Positions 1-7,955 of a DNA stretch of 64,000 bases are shown here, piece by piece. The notes under the pieces were generated by a model. It was given only the letters and a program-made list of their open reading frames with translations. It did no database searches and was not told the origin of the DNA. Location of the stretch: positions 1-64,000 of the forward strand of contig JBMNMQ010000007.1 of the NCBI GenBank assembly GCA_050953425.1, read 5' to 3'. The stretch comes from RUG100 sp050953425 (GTDB lineage: Bacteria; Bacillota; Clostridia; Peptostreptococcales; Anaerovoracaceae). The stretch's first letter is position 1. Each line of letters opens with the position of its first letter. The position numbers were made by a program, and so were the translations under genes.

Positions 1-110
1 TTTATGCCGGTATTCCCGCCCGTCGTCTCCGGGATCGCTCCAAAGAGCTGCTGAAGGGAGAAGCCGCTCTGAAAAAATCAGCGGTTTACCTGAATAAGTC
101 GAAGGAATAG
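1..110 (+). CDS. C-terminal end of a hexapeptide-repeat acyltransferase (partial)
   Basis: The frame is open from the window edge to TAG at 108-110 and gives about 35 residues beginning YAGIPARRL. A Y-A-G-x-P-A-R stretch followed by a basic helix is the usual exit of left-handed beta-helix (hexapeptide) acetyl/acyltransferases, where the last coil packs a PAR/PAK turn. It lies directly upstream of pseC on the same strand, so it is probably the previous gene of the nonulosonate cluster and may N- or O-acylate the amino sugar or the finished glycan. The typical PseH is a GNAT enzyme, not a beta-helix, so this would be a non-homologous substitute if it does that step. The 5' part lies outside the window. 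Family fairly safe, substrate unknown. Confidence 0.6.
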   Translation, partial: YAGIPARRLRDRSKELLKGEAALKKSAVYLNKSKE

Positions 111-161
111 GGCGGCCGGATCATCGCAGCAGGGAATGCGGGTGAAGCGGCAGAAGATGAG

Positions 162-257
162 AAATTCCCTGCAGAACGTGCAGACAGAGAAACAGGGAAA
201 CGAAAATTCCCTGCAGAAAATGCGGACGGAGAAACGAGAGATGAGAAAAATTCCCTA
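162..257 (+). repeat. Degenerate tandem repeat at the 5' end of pseC
   Basis: AAATTCCCTGCAGAA occurs at 162-176 and 204-218 (period 42), and AAATTCCCT again at 248-256 inside the true pseC start region. The sequence between copies (CAGACAGAGAAAC / CGGACGGAGAAAC) is conserved too. The unit therefore looks like a duplicated copy of the pseC start region. The first two copies are in frame with each other; the third is offset by 2 bases. Confidence 0.7.
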
Positions 258-1437
258 CGGGAAACAGACAGTGACCGACGACGATATCGCTGCGGTCACG
301 GAGGTGCTGCGCTCGCCCTTTCTGACGACGGGGCCGAAGATCGGTGAGTTTGAACAGGCCGTGGCGGCCTATCACAAGGCGAAGTATGCGGTGGCTTTTT
401 CCAGCGGCACCGCAGCGCTGCACGGCGCTTACAGCGCGCTCGAGCCGGCGCCCGGCAGCGAACTGCTCACATCGCCGATCACCTTTGCCGCCACAGCCAA
501 CGCCGGCGTCTACTGCGGCATGACGCCGCGCTTTGTCGATATCGATCCGGCCACCAACTGTCTGGATCTCGACGCGCTGGAGACATGCCTGACGGATCGC
601 ACCACGGTCATTGCGCCGGTCTCCTTCGGCGGCTATCCGGTCGATCTGCGCAGGGTGCGCGAGATCGCCGACCGGCACGGGTGCGCCGTCGTGCACGATG
701 CGGCGCATGCGATCGGCAGCCGCCGGGGCGGTACGTTCGGGATGGAATATGTCGATATGGCGATTCTCTCGTTTCATCCCGTCAAGCATGTCACCGCGGC
801 GGAGGGCGGCATGGTGCTGACAAACCGCGAGGATCTCCGGCAAAAGCTGCGGCTTTTCCGCGTGCACGGCATCACGAAGGATCCGGCGCGGCTGACCCGC
901 CATGACGGCCCCTGGTATTACGAGATGCAGTCGCTGGGGTACAACTACCGCCTCAGCGATGTGCATGCCGCGCTGGGACTGAGCCAGTTCCGGCGGCTGG
1001 ATGAGAATCTTCTCGAACGCAATGAAATCGCCGACCGCTACAGCCGGGAGCTCGGCGGTCTGTCGTTTCTGACGCTGCCGCCGTCCGTCGGCACGGAGAT
1101 TCTCGCCGCGCGGGAGGCGCGGCAGACACGGGACCTGCACGCCTGGCACCTGTATACGCTGACGGTCCGCGATCCGGCGGAACGGCCCCGATTGTACCGG
1201 TATCTGCACGAGCGCGGCATTCTCGCGCAGATCCACTACATTCCGGTGCCGCTGCAGCCGTATTACCGGCAGCGCTACGGGTATCGGGACGGGGATTTCC
1301 CCCGGGCGGAAGAGTTTTACGCCCGGGAAATCAGCCTGCCCATGTATCACAATATGGCGGCGGATGATCTTGAGCGTATCATCTCGACGCTGAAGAACTA
1401 CGCGGACCAGCAGATGCGCAAAGGAGAACGGCAGTGA
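241..1437 (+). CDS. pseC: PseC: UDP-4-keto-6-deoxy-HexNAc aminotransferase
   Basis: PLP enzyme that aminates C4 of the UDP-4-keto-6-deoxy sugar made by PseB, second step of pseudaminic acid synthesis in the cytoplasm. About 398 residues, normal for the DegT/DnrJ/EryC1 aminotransferase family. Visible features are IPYGKQ at the N-terminus, SSGTAALH (PLP phosphate binding), HDAAHAIG with Asp153 for the pyridine nitrogen, and SFHPVKH with Lys182 as Schiff-base lysine. The start at 241 is chosen because PseC proteins begin with an IPYG-like segment almost at once. An open extension to ATG 136 or 157 is made of repeat units and is probably leader. The stop overlaps the next start (GTGA), so translation is coupled. 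PseC rather than another sugar aminotransferase is supported by pseB, pseG and pseI alongside. Confidence 0.9.
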   Translation: MRKIPYGKQTVTDDDIAAVTEVLRSPFLTTGPKIGEFEQAVAAYHKAKYAVAFSSGTAALHGAYSALEPAPGSELLTSPITFAATANAGVYCGMTPRFVDIDPATNCLDLDALETCLTDRTTVIAPVSFGGYPVDLRRVREIADRHGCAVVHDAAHAIGSRRGGTFGMEYVDMAILSFHPVKHVTAAEGGMVLTNREDLRQKLRLFRVHGITKDPARLTRHDGPWYYEMQSLGYNYRLSDVHAALGLSQFRRLDENLLERNEIADRYSRELGGLSFLTLPPSVGTEILAAREARQTRDLHAWHLYTLTVRDPAERPRLYRYLHERGILAQIHYIPVPLQPYYRQRYGYRDGDFPRAEEFYAREISLPMYHNMAADDLERIISTLKNYADQQMRKGERQ

Positions 1438-3647
1438 AAAGCATGGTGGTCATGACCTATTACCAGTTGATGCATGCGATTGTTCTGGCTTCTGAGTTCG
1501 AGGAGAAACCGGATCTCTTTTTCTCGCAGGGCTATCTCGGCGTCGAGGAGGAGTTTCTCGACCGCATTCGGGCTTCCGGCGTCTTTCACAGCGTGACCGG
1601 CATCACGGCGCGCGGGGATGTCGATGCCTTCACGGGCGAACTCCGGCGCACCGAGGAGATGACGGACGCGGAGATTGCGGCGCTCGGCAGCAGCCTTTTT
1701 GACCGCTGGCTGGAACCGATGTATGCGGAAAAATTTTCCCATGCGGATTTTCATGACAGCATCTACGTCTACAACGATTTTCAATACCATTACTACTATA
1801 TAGCCAAGCACTTTGACAGCATCATCGGGGTCGAGGACGGATACAAATCGCTGCTGCAGCAGACGAAGATCCATCGCTACAAGGGCGCCCACCAGCTGGT
1901 GCGCCGTTTCATCCGCCAGGGCAGCTACCCGGAGCCGCTGTACCGCCATCCCAAGGTCGGAATGATTATCAGCAGCGCCGATTTTGAGGAACTGGACGAG
2001 TATTACCGTGTAAAGCTGTGCGTCTGGGATTTTCAGAAAGCGGCGGCACGCCATCAGGAGGAACTGGCCGCGGCGCTGCTGACCATCTTCGATGTCGGCG
2101 ATCTGGAAATCCGCGGCCCGTCGGCGCTCTATCTGGGGCAGCCGCTGGCCCGCGCCCGCTACTGCACTTCGATCGAGGAGCATCTGCTGCAGCGCCGGTA
2201 CCTGCACAGTCTGTGCCGCGAAGGCTTTGAGGTCTATTACAAGCCGCATCCGGCCGAGGACACGGATCCGCGCCTCTACGAGAACGATCATATTCATATT
2301 CTGGAGGGCAATTTCCCGGTGGAGGTGCTCAATTATCTGGGCGTGTCGTTTTCCAGGGTGGTTTCCTACGGTTCAACGGGCGTCGATACCATTACCTGCG
2401 CCGAGGAACACATCAAGCTAAACAGGGATGAGCTGAGCAGCATTGACGTCATTGCCCGCCACATCGAAAACAGGATTGCCGGGGAAAAGCTGGTCTTCAA
2501 CATCTATGTCAAGGTATCGGAGCTGACGACCGACGCGTTTGTCAATGTCTACAGCGGCCTGATCAATCACCGGCACGCCGTTTCCCGGGTGCATGTTCTG
2601 GTTCCCGAGCAGCTGGCCGGGCAGGCGGAGCGGTTTTTTACCGCCGAAAATATTCCCCGCCAGGTACGGCGCTATCGGGCGGCGCATCGCAGTTACAAGG
2701 ACCGGGTGCTCTGGCAGCGTGAACTGGATGCACTGCGGGAGACGGCCCGGTCAAGCGGCAGCCGCGTCCGGGTCTGTCCGGTGAAATCCCTGGCAGCGTG
2801 GGACGTTTTTCGCCGGCAGATGACGGACGACGGGGACTTTTACCTGCTGCTGGAGGAACACAATAACATGTTCGGGCTCTTCCGTCAGGTTTTTCGCGAT
2901 CTCGACCGGCGCATGCAGCTGGGGCTGATCTACAGGAACTGCGTGCTGAAAACCAGAACCGCCTCCCGGTCTCCGCTGCAGGCAGTCAATCCGGGGCATG
3001 TCAGCGGCTATCTGTCCGGGCAGCTTGTCAACCGCATCTGGCATCGCCGCGTGATCGAGGCGGCCCGGGCGGCGGGGGTCGGCAGCGAGGAGGAATTCGA
3101 AAGAGTCGTCAACCGGTACGCCGGCGGGGTGGGCTGCAAATATACTGCCATGCTGCTGCTGCCGGAAGAGGACTATCTGTCGATCGCCGACGGTGAAGCG
3201 CATTACGGCGCGCGCCTTCGGGACATTCTCGCGCAGCAGGAAGAGGGCGCAGCCGACGAGACGGCCCGCAGAGCGGCCCTGGTGCTGCGCGACTATTACG
3301 ACTGGCTGCATATCACGCGGTCCCGCAGCAGCGAGGAGCAGTTTCACCGGCTGGCAGAGCACTGCGGACTGCCGGACGCACTGCGGGCGCAGGCACTGTG
3401 CGATCTGTCGTTTTCTCTGATGGCGGCACTCGAATCCGAAAACAAGAGGCAGGTCAATCAGGATTATGAATTTCTCCGATATATTCACCATCTGACGCGT
3501 GTGATGGCGCGCCGGGGGATCCTGCGCAGATCGCAGCAGGCCGCTGCGGCCGTCGGGCGGATAAAGGGGCGGATGGAGGACGTGAAAACAAGAATTACCG
3601 GCAGAAAGCGGCGTTCAAAGACCGCAGGGGGGAGCAGAAATGTTTAA
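1434..3647 (+). CDS. Large sialyltransferase-like protein, candidate nonulosonate transferase
   Basis: 737 residues, not matched to a named protein. The first ~330 residues carry the three short motifs shared by bacterial sialyl/polysialyltransferases of the GT-B type (GT52, GT80, GT38). These are an acidic-acidic-Gly motif (VEDGYKS, residues 133-139), an HP motif in KPHP (270-273) and a Ser/Thr motif in YGST (312-315). The rest (about 370-737) has no family I recognise, is largely helical in composition, and ends in a very basic tail. No signal peptide is seen. The GTG start is preceded by AAGGAGAA and overlaps the pseC stop by 4 bases; the 3' end overlaps pseB by 8. Enclosed between pseC and pseB, it is a good candidate to transfer CMP-pseudaminic or a related CMP-sugar to a glycan or protein. 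The assignment rests on motifs and context only. Confidence 0.55.
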   Translation: MKSMVVMTYYQLMHAIVLASEFEEKPDLFFSQGYLGVEEEFLDRIRASGVFHSVTGITARGDVDAFTGELRRTEEMTDAEIAALGSSLFDRWLEPMYAEKFSHADFHDSIYVYNDFQYHYYYIAKHFDSIIGVEDGYKSLLQQTKIHRYKGAHQLVRRFIRQGSYPEPLYRHPKVGMIISSADFEELDEYYRVKLCVWDFQKAAARHQEELAAALLTIFDVGDLEIRGPSALYLGQPLARARYCTSIEEHLLQRRYLHSLCREGFEVYYKPHPAEDTDPRLYENDHIHILEGNFPVEVLNYLGVSFSRVVSYGSTGVDTITCAEEHIKLNRDELSSIDVIARHIENRIAGEKLVFNIYVKVSELTTDAFVNVYSGLINHRHAVSRVHVLVPEQLAGQAERFFTAENIPRQVRRYRAAHRSYKDRVLWQRELDALRETARSSGSRVRVCPVKSLAAWDVFRRQMTDDGDFYLLLEEHNNMFGLFRQVFRDLDRRMQLGLIYRNCVLKTRTASRSPLQAVNPGHVSGYLSGQLVNRIWHRRVIEAARAAGVGSEEEFERVVNRYAGGVGCKYTAMLLLPEEDYLSIADGEAHYGARLRDILAQQEEGAADETARRAALVLRDYYDWLHITRSRSSEEQFHRLAEHCGLPDALRAQALCDLSFSLMAALESENKRQVNQDYEFLRYIHHLTRVMARRGILRRSQQAAAAVGRIKGRMEDVKTRITGRKRRSKTAGGSRNV

Positions 3648-4794
3648 GGACAAGACGATACTGATTACCGGCGGCACCGGATCATTCGGCAGACAGTTTG
3701 CCGGCGAGCTGCTGGAGCGCTGTGAATTCAAGAAGATCATTATCTTTTCGCGGGACGAATTCAAGCAGGATAACATGAAGAAGGAATTCCTGCGTCGGTA
3801 CGGCCCGGAGAAGGTCGGGAAAATGCGGTTTTTCATCGGCGATATCCGCGACAGGGAGCGGCTGCGCCGCGCGTTCAGGACGGTCGATATCGTCATCCAT
3901 GCGGCGGCGATGAAGCAGGTCCCCGCCTGTGAGTACAACCCGACCGAGGCGGTGCGCACCAATGTGGTCGGCGCCATGAACATCATCGACGCGGCGCTCG
4001 ACTCGCACGTCGAAAAAGTGATTGCCCTGTCGACGGACAAAGCCGTGAATCCGATCAATCTCTACGGCGGCACCAAACTGGTTTCGGACAAGCTGTTCCT
4101 CGCGGCCAACGCCTATTCCGGGGAGAGCGGGACGATCTTCGGCCTCGTGCGCTACGGCAACGTGTCCGGCAGCCGCGGCTCCGTGATACCGTTCTTCCGC
4201 GATCTGATCCGTCACGGTGCAGAGGAGCTGCCGATCACCGATGTGCGCATGACCCGATTCTGGATGACGCTGGATAAGGCGGTCAGCCTGGTGATGATGG
4301 CGGTCGAAAAGCTCACCGGCGGAGAAACCTTCGTCTACAAGAATCCCTCCTATCACGTGGTGGATCTCTGCGAAGCCATGTCGCCCGGCATCCGCCTGAA
4401 AAACATCGGCATCCGCGAGGGGGAAAAGATCCACGAGGTGATGATCACCAAAGATGATTCCCGCTCGGCCTATGATTACGGCGACTACTTCGTGATCTAC
4501 CCCCATTTTGAATGGTTTGACTTTGAAAAATCCTTTCAGCCCGGCGGCGTAAAAGTGGAGGACGGCTTTGAGTACTCCTCCGGCAGCAACAGCGAATGGC
4601 TCAGCGTCGAGGAAATCCGGCGCCTGATGAAGGAATACGATCTTTTTAACGGGAGGGAAATCGATGAAAACAGGGTGTATCATTCAGGCGCGCATGAACA
4701 GCACCAGACTGCCGGGGAAGGTTCTGCGGCTTCTGGACTATCGCCGCGGCCGCTCCATACTGGAGGAGATCGTCGACCGGCTGCGCAGGGCTGA
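3640..4794 (+). CDS. pseB: PseB: UDP-GlcNAc 4,6-dehydratase (5-inverting)
   Basis: NADP-dependent extended SDR that dehydrates and C5-epimerises UDP-GlcNAc, first committed step of pseudaminic acid synthesis. The N-terminal Rossmann motif is GGTGSFG (about residues 10-16). The FlaA1-type signatures AAMKQVPACEYNP and STDKAVNPINLYGGTK follow; the latter carries the active-site region that replaces the classical YxxxK. The core ends near residue 340, normal for the family. The frame then runs on for about 43 residues through the start of the next gene, giving a 131-base overlap and a tail of unrelated composition. The start ATG lies inside the end of the upstream gene with GGGGGGAGC just before it. 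Identity is firm; whether the tail is real or reflects a lost stop codon is open. Confidence 0.92.
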   Translation: MFKDKTILITGGTGSFGRQFAGELLERCEFKKIIIFSRDEFKQDNMKKEFLRRYGPEKVGKMRFFIGDIRDRERLRRAFRTVDIVIHAAAMKQVPACEYNPTEAVRTNVVGAMNIIDAALDSHVEKVIALSTDKAVNPINLYGGTKLVSDKLFLAANAYSGESGTIFGLVRYGNVSGSRGSVIPFFRDLIRHGAEELPITDVRMTRFWMTLDKAVSLVMMAVEKLTGGETFVYKNPSYHVVDLCEAMSPGIRLKNIGIREGEKIHEVMITKDDSRSAYDYGDYFVIYPHFEWFDFEKSFQPGGVKVEDGFEYSSGSNSEWLSVEEIRRLMKEYDLFNGREIDENRVYHSGAHEQHQTAGEGSAASGLSPRPLHTGGDRRPAAQG

Positions 4795-5533
4795 AGGAAT
4801 CGACGAAGTGGCGGCGGCGACCACCGTCAGGGCGGAGGACGATGCCATCGCCGCTCTGTGTGAGCGGCTCGGCTTGTTCTGCTTTCGCGGCAGCGAGGAG
4901 GACGTGCTTGCGCGTACTGCGCAGACCGCGCGTGCCCGCGGCATGGATCACGTGCTCCGCATCACCGGCGACTGCCCGTTCATCGACCCCGCGGTGGTCA
5001 CGGATCTGATCGCACTCTACCGCAGCGGCGGGTATGATTATGTCAGCAACGGTCTGCGGCGCACGTATCCGCACGGGCTGGACTGCGAGATCTTTTCGCG
5101 GCAGGTGCTCGAGGAAACCGACCGTCGGGCGGAGAATCCGTTTGATCGGGAGCATGTGACCAGCTATATCTACGCGCATCCGGAGTCGTTCCGCCTCGGC
5201 AGTCTGGAACTGCCGGACGGGGAGGACTGCCATGACCTGCGGATTACGGTCGACACCATGCAGGATTACCTGCTGGCCTGCGTCGTCAAGGATCTGCTGC
5301 CGCCGGATTCGACATCGTTTCGCGACATCACGGCGCTGTATGCGAGCCGCCCCTATCTGCGGCTGATCAATGCCGACGTCATGCAGAAGCAGCGCTATGC
5401 GTCGCGCGAGGCCGAGCTGAAGGCGGCGGCCGAACTGCTGCGGCGGCAGGAGATGATGGCGGCCGCAGCCCTGCTGGAAGCGGAAGCGGGAGGCGGCAAT
5501 GAAGCTGAAGATTCTCTCAGAAGCCGGTCATGA
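4664..5533 (+). CDS. SpsF/PseF-type cytidylyltransferase
   Basis: Predicted nucleotidyltransferase activating the nonulosonic acid with CTP. It begins GCIIQARMNSTRLPGKVL, the signature loop of the SpsF (spore-coat polysaccharide) cytidylyltransferases. RITGDCPFIDP (about 103-113) holds the metal-binding acidic residue. At 289 residues it is longer than SpsF (about 240-250); the extra is an Ala/Glu-rich C-terminal helix. ATG 4664 has a strong GGGAGGGAAA upstream and sits inside the pseB frame; its end overlaps pseG by 35 bases. Between PseB and PseG it is the best candidate for CMP-pseudaminate synthetase, although classical PseF belongs to a different branch of the family. The cluster carries a second cytidylyltransferase at 8873. 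Confidence 0.78.
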   Translation: MKTGCIIQARMNSTRLPGKVLRLLDYRRGRSILEEIVDRLRRAEGIDEVAAATTVRAEDDAIAALCERLGLFCFRGSEEDVLARTAQTARARGMDHVLRITGDCPFIDPAVVTDLIALYRSGGYDYVSNGLRRTYPHGLDCEIFSRQVLEETDRRAENPFDREHVTSYIYAHPESFRLGSLELPDGEDCHDLRITVDTMQDYLLACVVKDLLPPDSTSFRDITALYASRPYLRLINADVMQKQRYASREAELKAAAELLRRQEMMAAAALLEAEAGGGNEAEDSLRSRS

Positions 5534-6500
5534 CAAGGGGTTCGGACATTTTTACAGAATGTCCGGCATCTGCGAGCAGCTGTCCGCCCGCGGCGTGGAG
5601 ACGACGCTGTATCTGGATGCCGACGAAGAGGCCCGCAGGCTGCTGCGGCGTCCGTACACGCGGTTTCTCAACTGGCTTGACCGCGCTGTCCTCGATGCCC
5701 TGATTGAGCCGGCGGACAACGTGCTGGTGGATTCCTATTACACGGATCTGGAACTGCTGACCCGGCTGCGGGATCGCTGCGCGCGGCTGCTCCTGATCGA
5801 CGACAATATGCGGCTCGACTACCGCGGCATGACGCTGATCAATCCCAATTATTTCGGCGCCTATCTGGCGTATCCGGCCGGCCGGGGCAACACCGTCTAC
5901 GCCGGCAGGGACTGCACGCTGCTGCGGGCTCCGTTTGTGCCCGACGGCGAACATGCGCTGCGGGAGGAGGTCCGCCGCGTGCTGGTCACCTTCGGCGGCA
6001 CCGACGTCTGCGGCTGGACCGACCGCGTGGTGCGCATTCTGCATGAACTGGCGCCCGGCGTCGCGCTCGACGTCGCGGCCACCCCGGCCTTTCACAATCT
6101 CGATCTCGTGCGCCGGGCGCTCGGCGAAAACGACCGGCTGCATCTGAACGCCGACGCCGAAGAGATGAGCCGCCTGATGTGGAGGGCGGATTTTGCGGTC
6201 GCCTCTGCGGGCGGCACCAGCAACGAGCTGATCAAAATGCAGTGCCCGGCGGTACTGACGCCGGCTGCCGACAACCAGCTGCTGAACATCCGGCTGCTCG
6301 CGGAACGCGGCATCATCCGCACCTTTACCGCCGCGGATACGAGTGCCGTCGCGGCGATGTTCCGGCTGCCGGTGCGGCGGCAGCTGCACCGGCGGCTGCT
6401 GTCGCTGGCCTCGGAGCGGTCGGGGATCGATCTCGTCTATGCGCAGCTGCGGGAACGGCCGGAGAAAGGAGAGGAGCGGAATGAAGGAGATCGGGAATAG
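5499..6500 (+). CDS. pseG: PseG: UDP-2,4-diacetamido-trideoxy-altropyranose hydrolase
   Basis: Removes UDP from the bis-acetamido sugar to give the free hexose used by PseI. 333 residues, normal length. The N-terminus has the GxGHxxR signature (GFGHFYRM, residues 15-22) containing the catalytic His. The C-terminal half has the MurG-like nucleotide-binding segment VTFGGTD and a Gly/Ala-rich loop ASAGGTSNELI. It overlaps the upstream cytidylyltransferase by 35 bases and pseI by 20, so the genes are co-translated. The last residues are charged and variable. Family assignment is strong; the stereochemistry of the substrate is inferred from the neighbouring inverting dehydratase PseB. Confidence 0.88.
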   Translation: MKLKILSEAGHDKGFGHFYRMSGICEQLSARGVETTLYLDADEEARRLLRRPYTRFLNWLDRAVLDALIEPADNVLVDSYYTDLELLTRLRDRCARLLLIDDNMRLDYRGMTLINPNYFGAYLAYPAGRGNTVYAGRDCTLLRAPFVPDGEHALREEVRRVLVTFGGTDVCGWTDRVVRILHELAPGVALDVAATPAFHNLDLVRRALGENDRLHLNADAEEMSRLMWRADFAVASAGGTSNELIKMQCPAVLTPAADNQLLNIRLLAERGIIRTFTAADTSAVAAMFRLPVRRQLHRRLLSLASERSGIDLVYAQLRERPEKGEERNEGDRE

Positions 6501-7629
6501 CGCGCCGGCGGCTCGGAAGCCGGGCTCCCCGTCATCGGGGCAGGGCGCCGCGGCAAAGGAGAGCGGGCGTCTGCCCGGCGGGCCGCAGGTGTGGATGGTG
6601 GCGGAACTGTCCGCCAACCACGGCCGCGATATCGATATCGTCAAGCGCTCGATCGAGAAAGCCGCAGAGATCGGCTGCGACGCGGTGAAGATTCAGACCT
6701 ATACGCCGGACACGATTACCCTTGACTGCGACAATGAATACTTTCGCCTCAGCACCGGGACGATCTGGGACGGGATGACGCTGCACCGCCTGTACAGCGA
6801 GGCGTATCTGCCCTGGGAGTGGCACCGGGAACTGTTTCGCACTGCCCGCGAGACGGGCATCACGCTGTTTTCCTCGCCCTTTGATCCGACCGCCGTGGAT
6901 CTCCTCGAGGACTGCGGCTGCCCCGTCTACAAAATCGCGTCATTTGAGATCAACGATCTGCCGCTGATTCGCTATGCCGCCGGAAAGGGCAGGCCGATGA
7001 TCCTCTCCACCGGCATCGCGACCCGCGAAGAAATCGCCGCAGCGGTGGACGCCTGCCGCTCGGCCGGCAGCGGGGAGATCTATCTGCTGCAGTGCACGTC
7101 GCAGTATCCGGCACGCATCGAGGACGCCAATCTGCGCACGATGACGGATATGGGGGAGCGCTTTGGCACCGGGGTCGGGCTCTCCGATCACACCGAGGGG
7201 CCCGAAGCCGCCGCCGCGGCCGCGGCGCTGGGCGCGCAGATCATCGAAAAGCACTTTACGCTCGACCGCGGCATCGGCGGTCCCGACGCTTCTTTTTCCA
7301 TGGAGCCGGAGGACTTCCGCGCGATGAACAGGATGGTCCGCCGCATCGAGGCGGCGCTGGGCAGCGTCGATTACTCGCTCAGCGCCGCCCGGCAGGCCGC
7401 CCGCAGGTATGCCCGCTCGCTGTTTGTCGTTGCCGATGTGCGGCGCGGAGATCCGGTGACGGCGGAAAACGTCCGCAGCATTCGCCCCGCCGCGGGGCTG
7501 GCACCGAGCTGTTACGAAGAGGTGCTGGGGCAGCGCTTTGCCGTCGACGTCCGGGCGGGGACGCCGCTGTCGCTGTCGCTGCTCTCCGGGTCGAAGGCGG
7601 CGGAAGAATCGGAGCGAGGCGGGGAATAG
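6481..7629 (+). CDS. pseI: PseI: pseudaminic acid synthase
   Basis: Condenses 6-deoxy-AltdiNAc with phosphoenolpyruvate to pseudaminic acid. About 382 residues. The TIM-barrel core shows AELSANHG, KIQTYTPDTIT, FSSPFDPTAVD, YKIASFEI, STGIATREEI, LSDHTEG and IEKHFTLDR. These match PseI better than NeuB: the QTYTPDT loop and the GGPDASFS segment are PseI-like. The C-terminal ~65 residues form the SAF (antifreeze-like) domain. ATG 6481 is preferred because it has GAAAGGAGAGGAG at the right distance and removes residues that would lie in the pseG frame. An unusual Ser/Gly/Pro-rich stretch of about 35 residues precedes the barrel. It is the last gene of the overlapping block. Confidence 0.92.
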   Translation: MKEIGNSAPAARKPGSPSSGQGAAAKESGRLPGGPQVWMVAELSANHGRDIDIVKRSIEKAAEIGCDAVKIQTYTPDTITLDCDNEYFRLSTGTIWDGMTLHRLYSEAYLPWEWHRELFRTARETGITLFSSPFDPTAVDLLEDCGCPVYKIASFEINDLPLIRYAAGKGRPMILSTGIATREEIAAAVDACRSAGSGEIYLLQCTSQYPARIEDANLRTMTDMGERFGTGVGLSDHTEGPEAAAAAAALGAQIIEKHFTLDRGIGGPDASFSMEPEDFRAMNRMVRRIEAALGSVDYSLSAARQAARRYARSLFVVADVRRGDPVTAENVRSIRPAAGLAPSCYEEVLGQRFAVDVRAGTPLSLSLLSGSKAAEESERGGE

Positions 7630-7955
7630 AGCGGGTTCACCTTTTGCTGCGGCGCAAACCCGGATCGCCTATGGCTGCGGGGGCGGCCGTCCTCCGCGAT
7701 TCGCTGTGATTTCCGCACCGGCTTCCCGCCGGAGCCCCTCCGGTTTCTCCTTATTTCCTGCACTCCTGTTTCCCTTTATTCCCGAAAAACGGATGCCAAC
7801 GGGAATAGTTTGTGGTAGTCTTAAAGAGAATGAATTTGATGCGGCGGATCGCAGGCTGCGCTGCCGGCGTCAGGCTCATCTCTGTTTTCGGCTGCGGCCG
7901 GACGAACGAAACGATGCCGCCCGCGGCTGCGGCAGTGCAAAGGAGAAGCAGAATT
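7630..7955 (+). other. Spacer between pseI and the second synthase
   Basis: About 326 bases without a convincing gene. An imperfect hairpin (CGGGTT near 7631, AACCCG near 7658) follows the pseI stop but has no T-run. No good -35/-10 pair is seen. An open frame through this segment joins the downstream gene, but it has no start signal better than ATG 7956 with AAAGGAGAAG. Confidence 0.5.
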
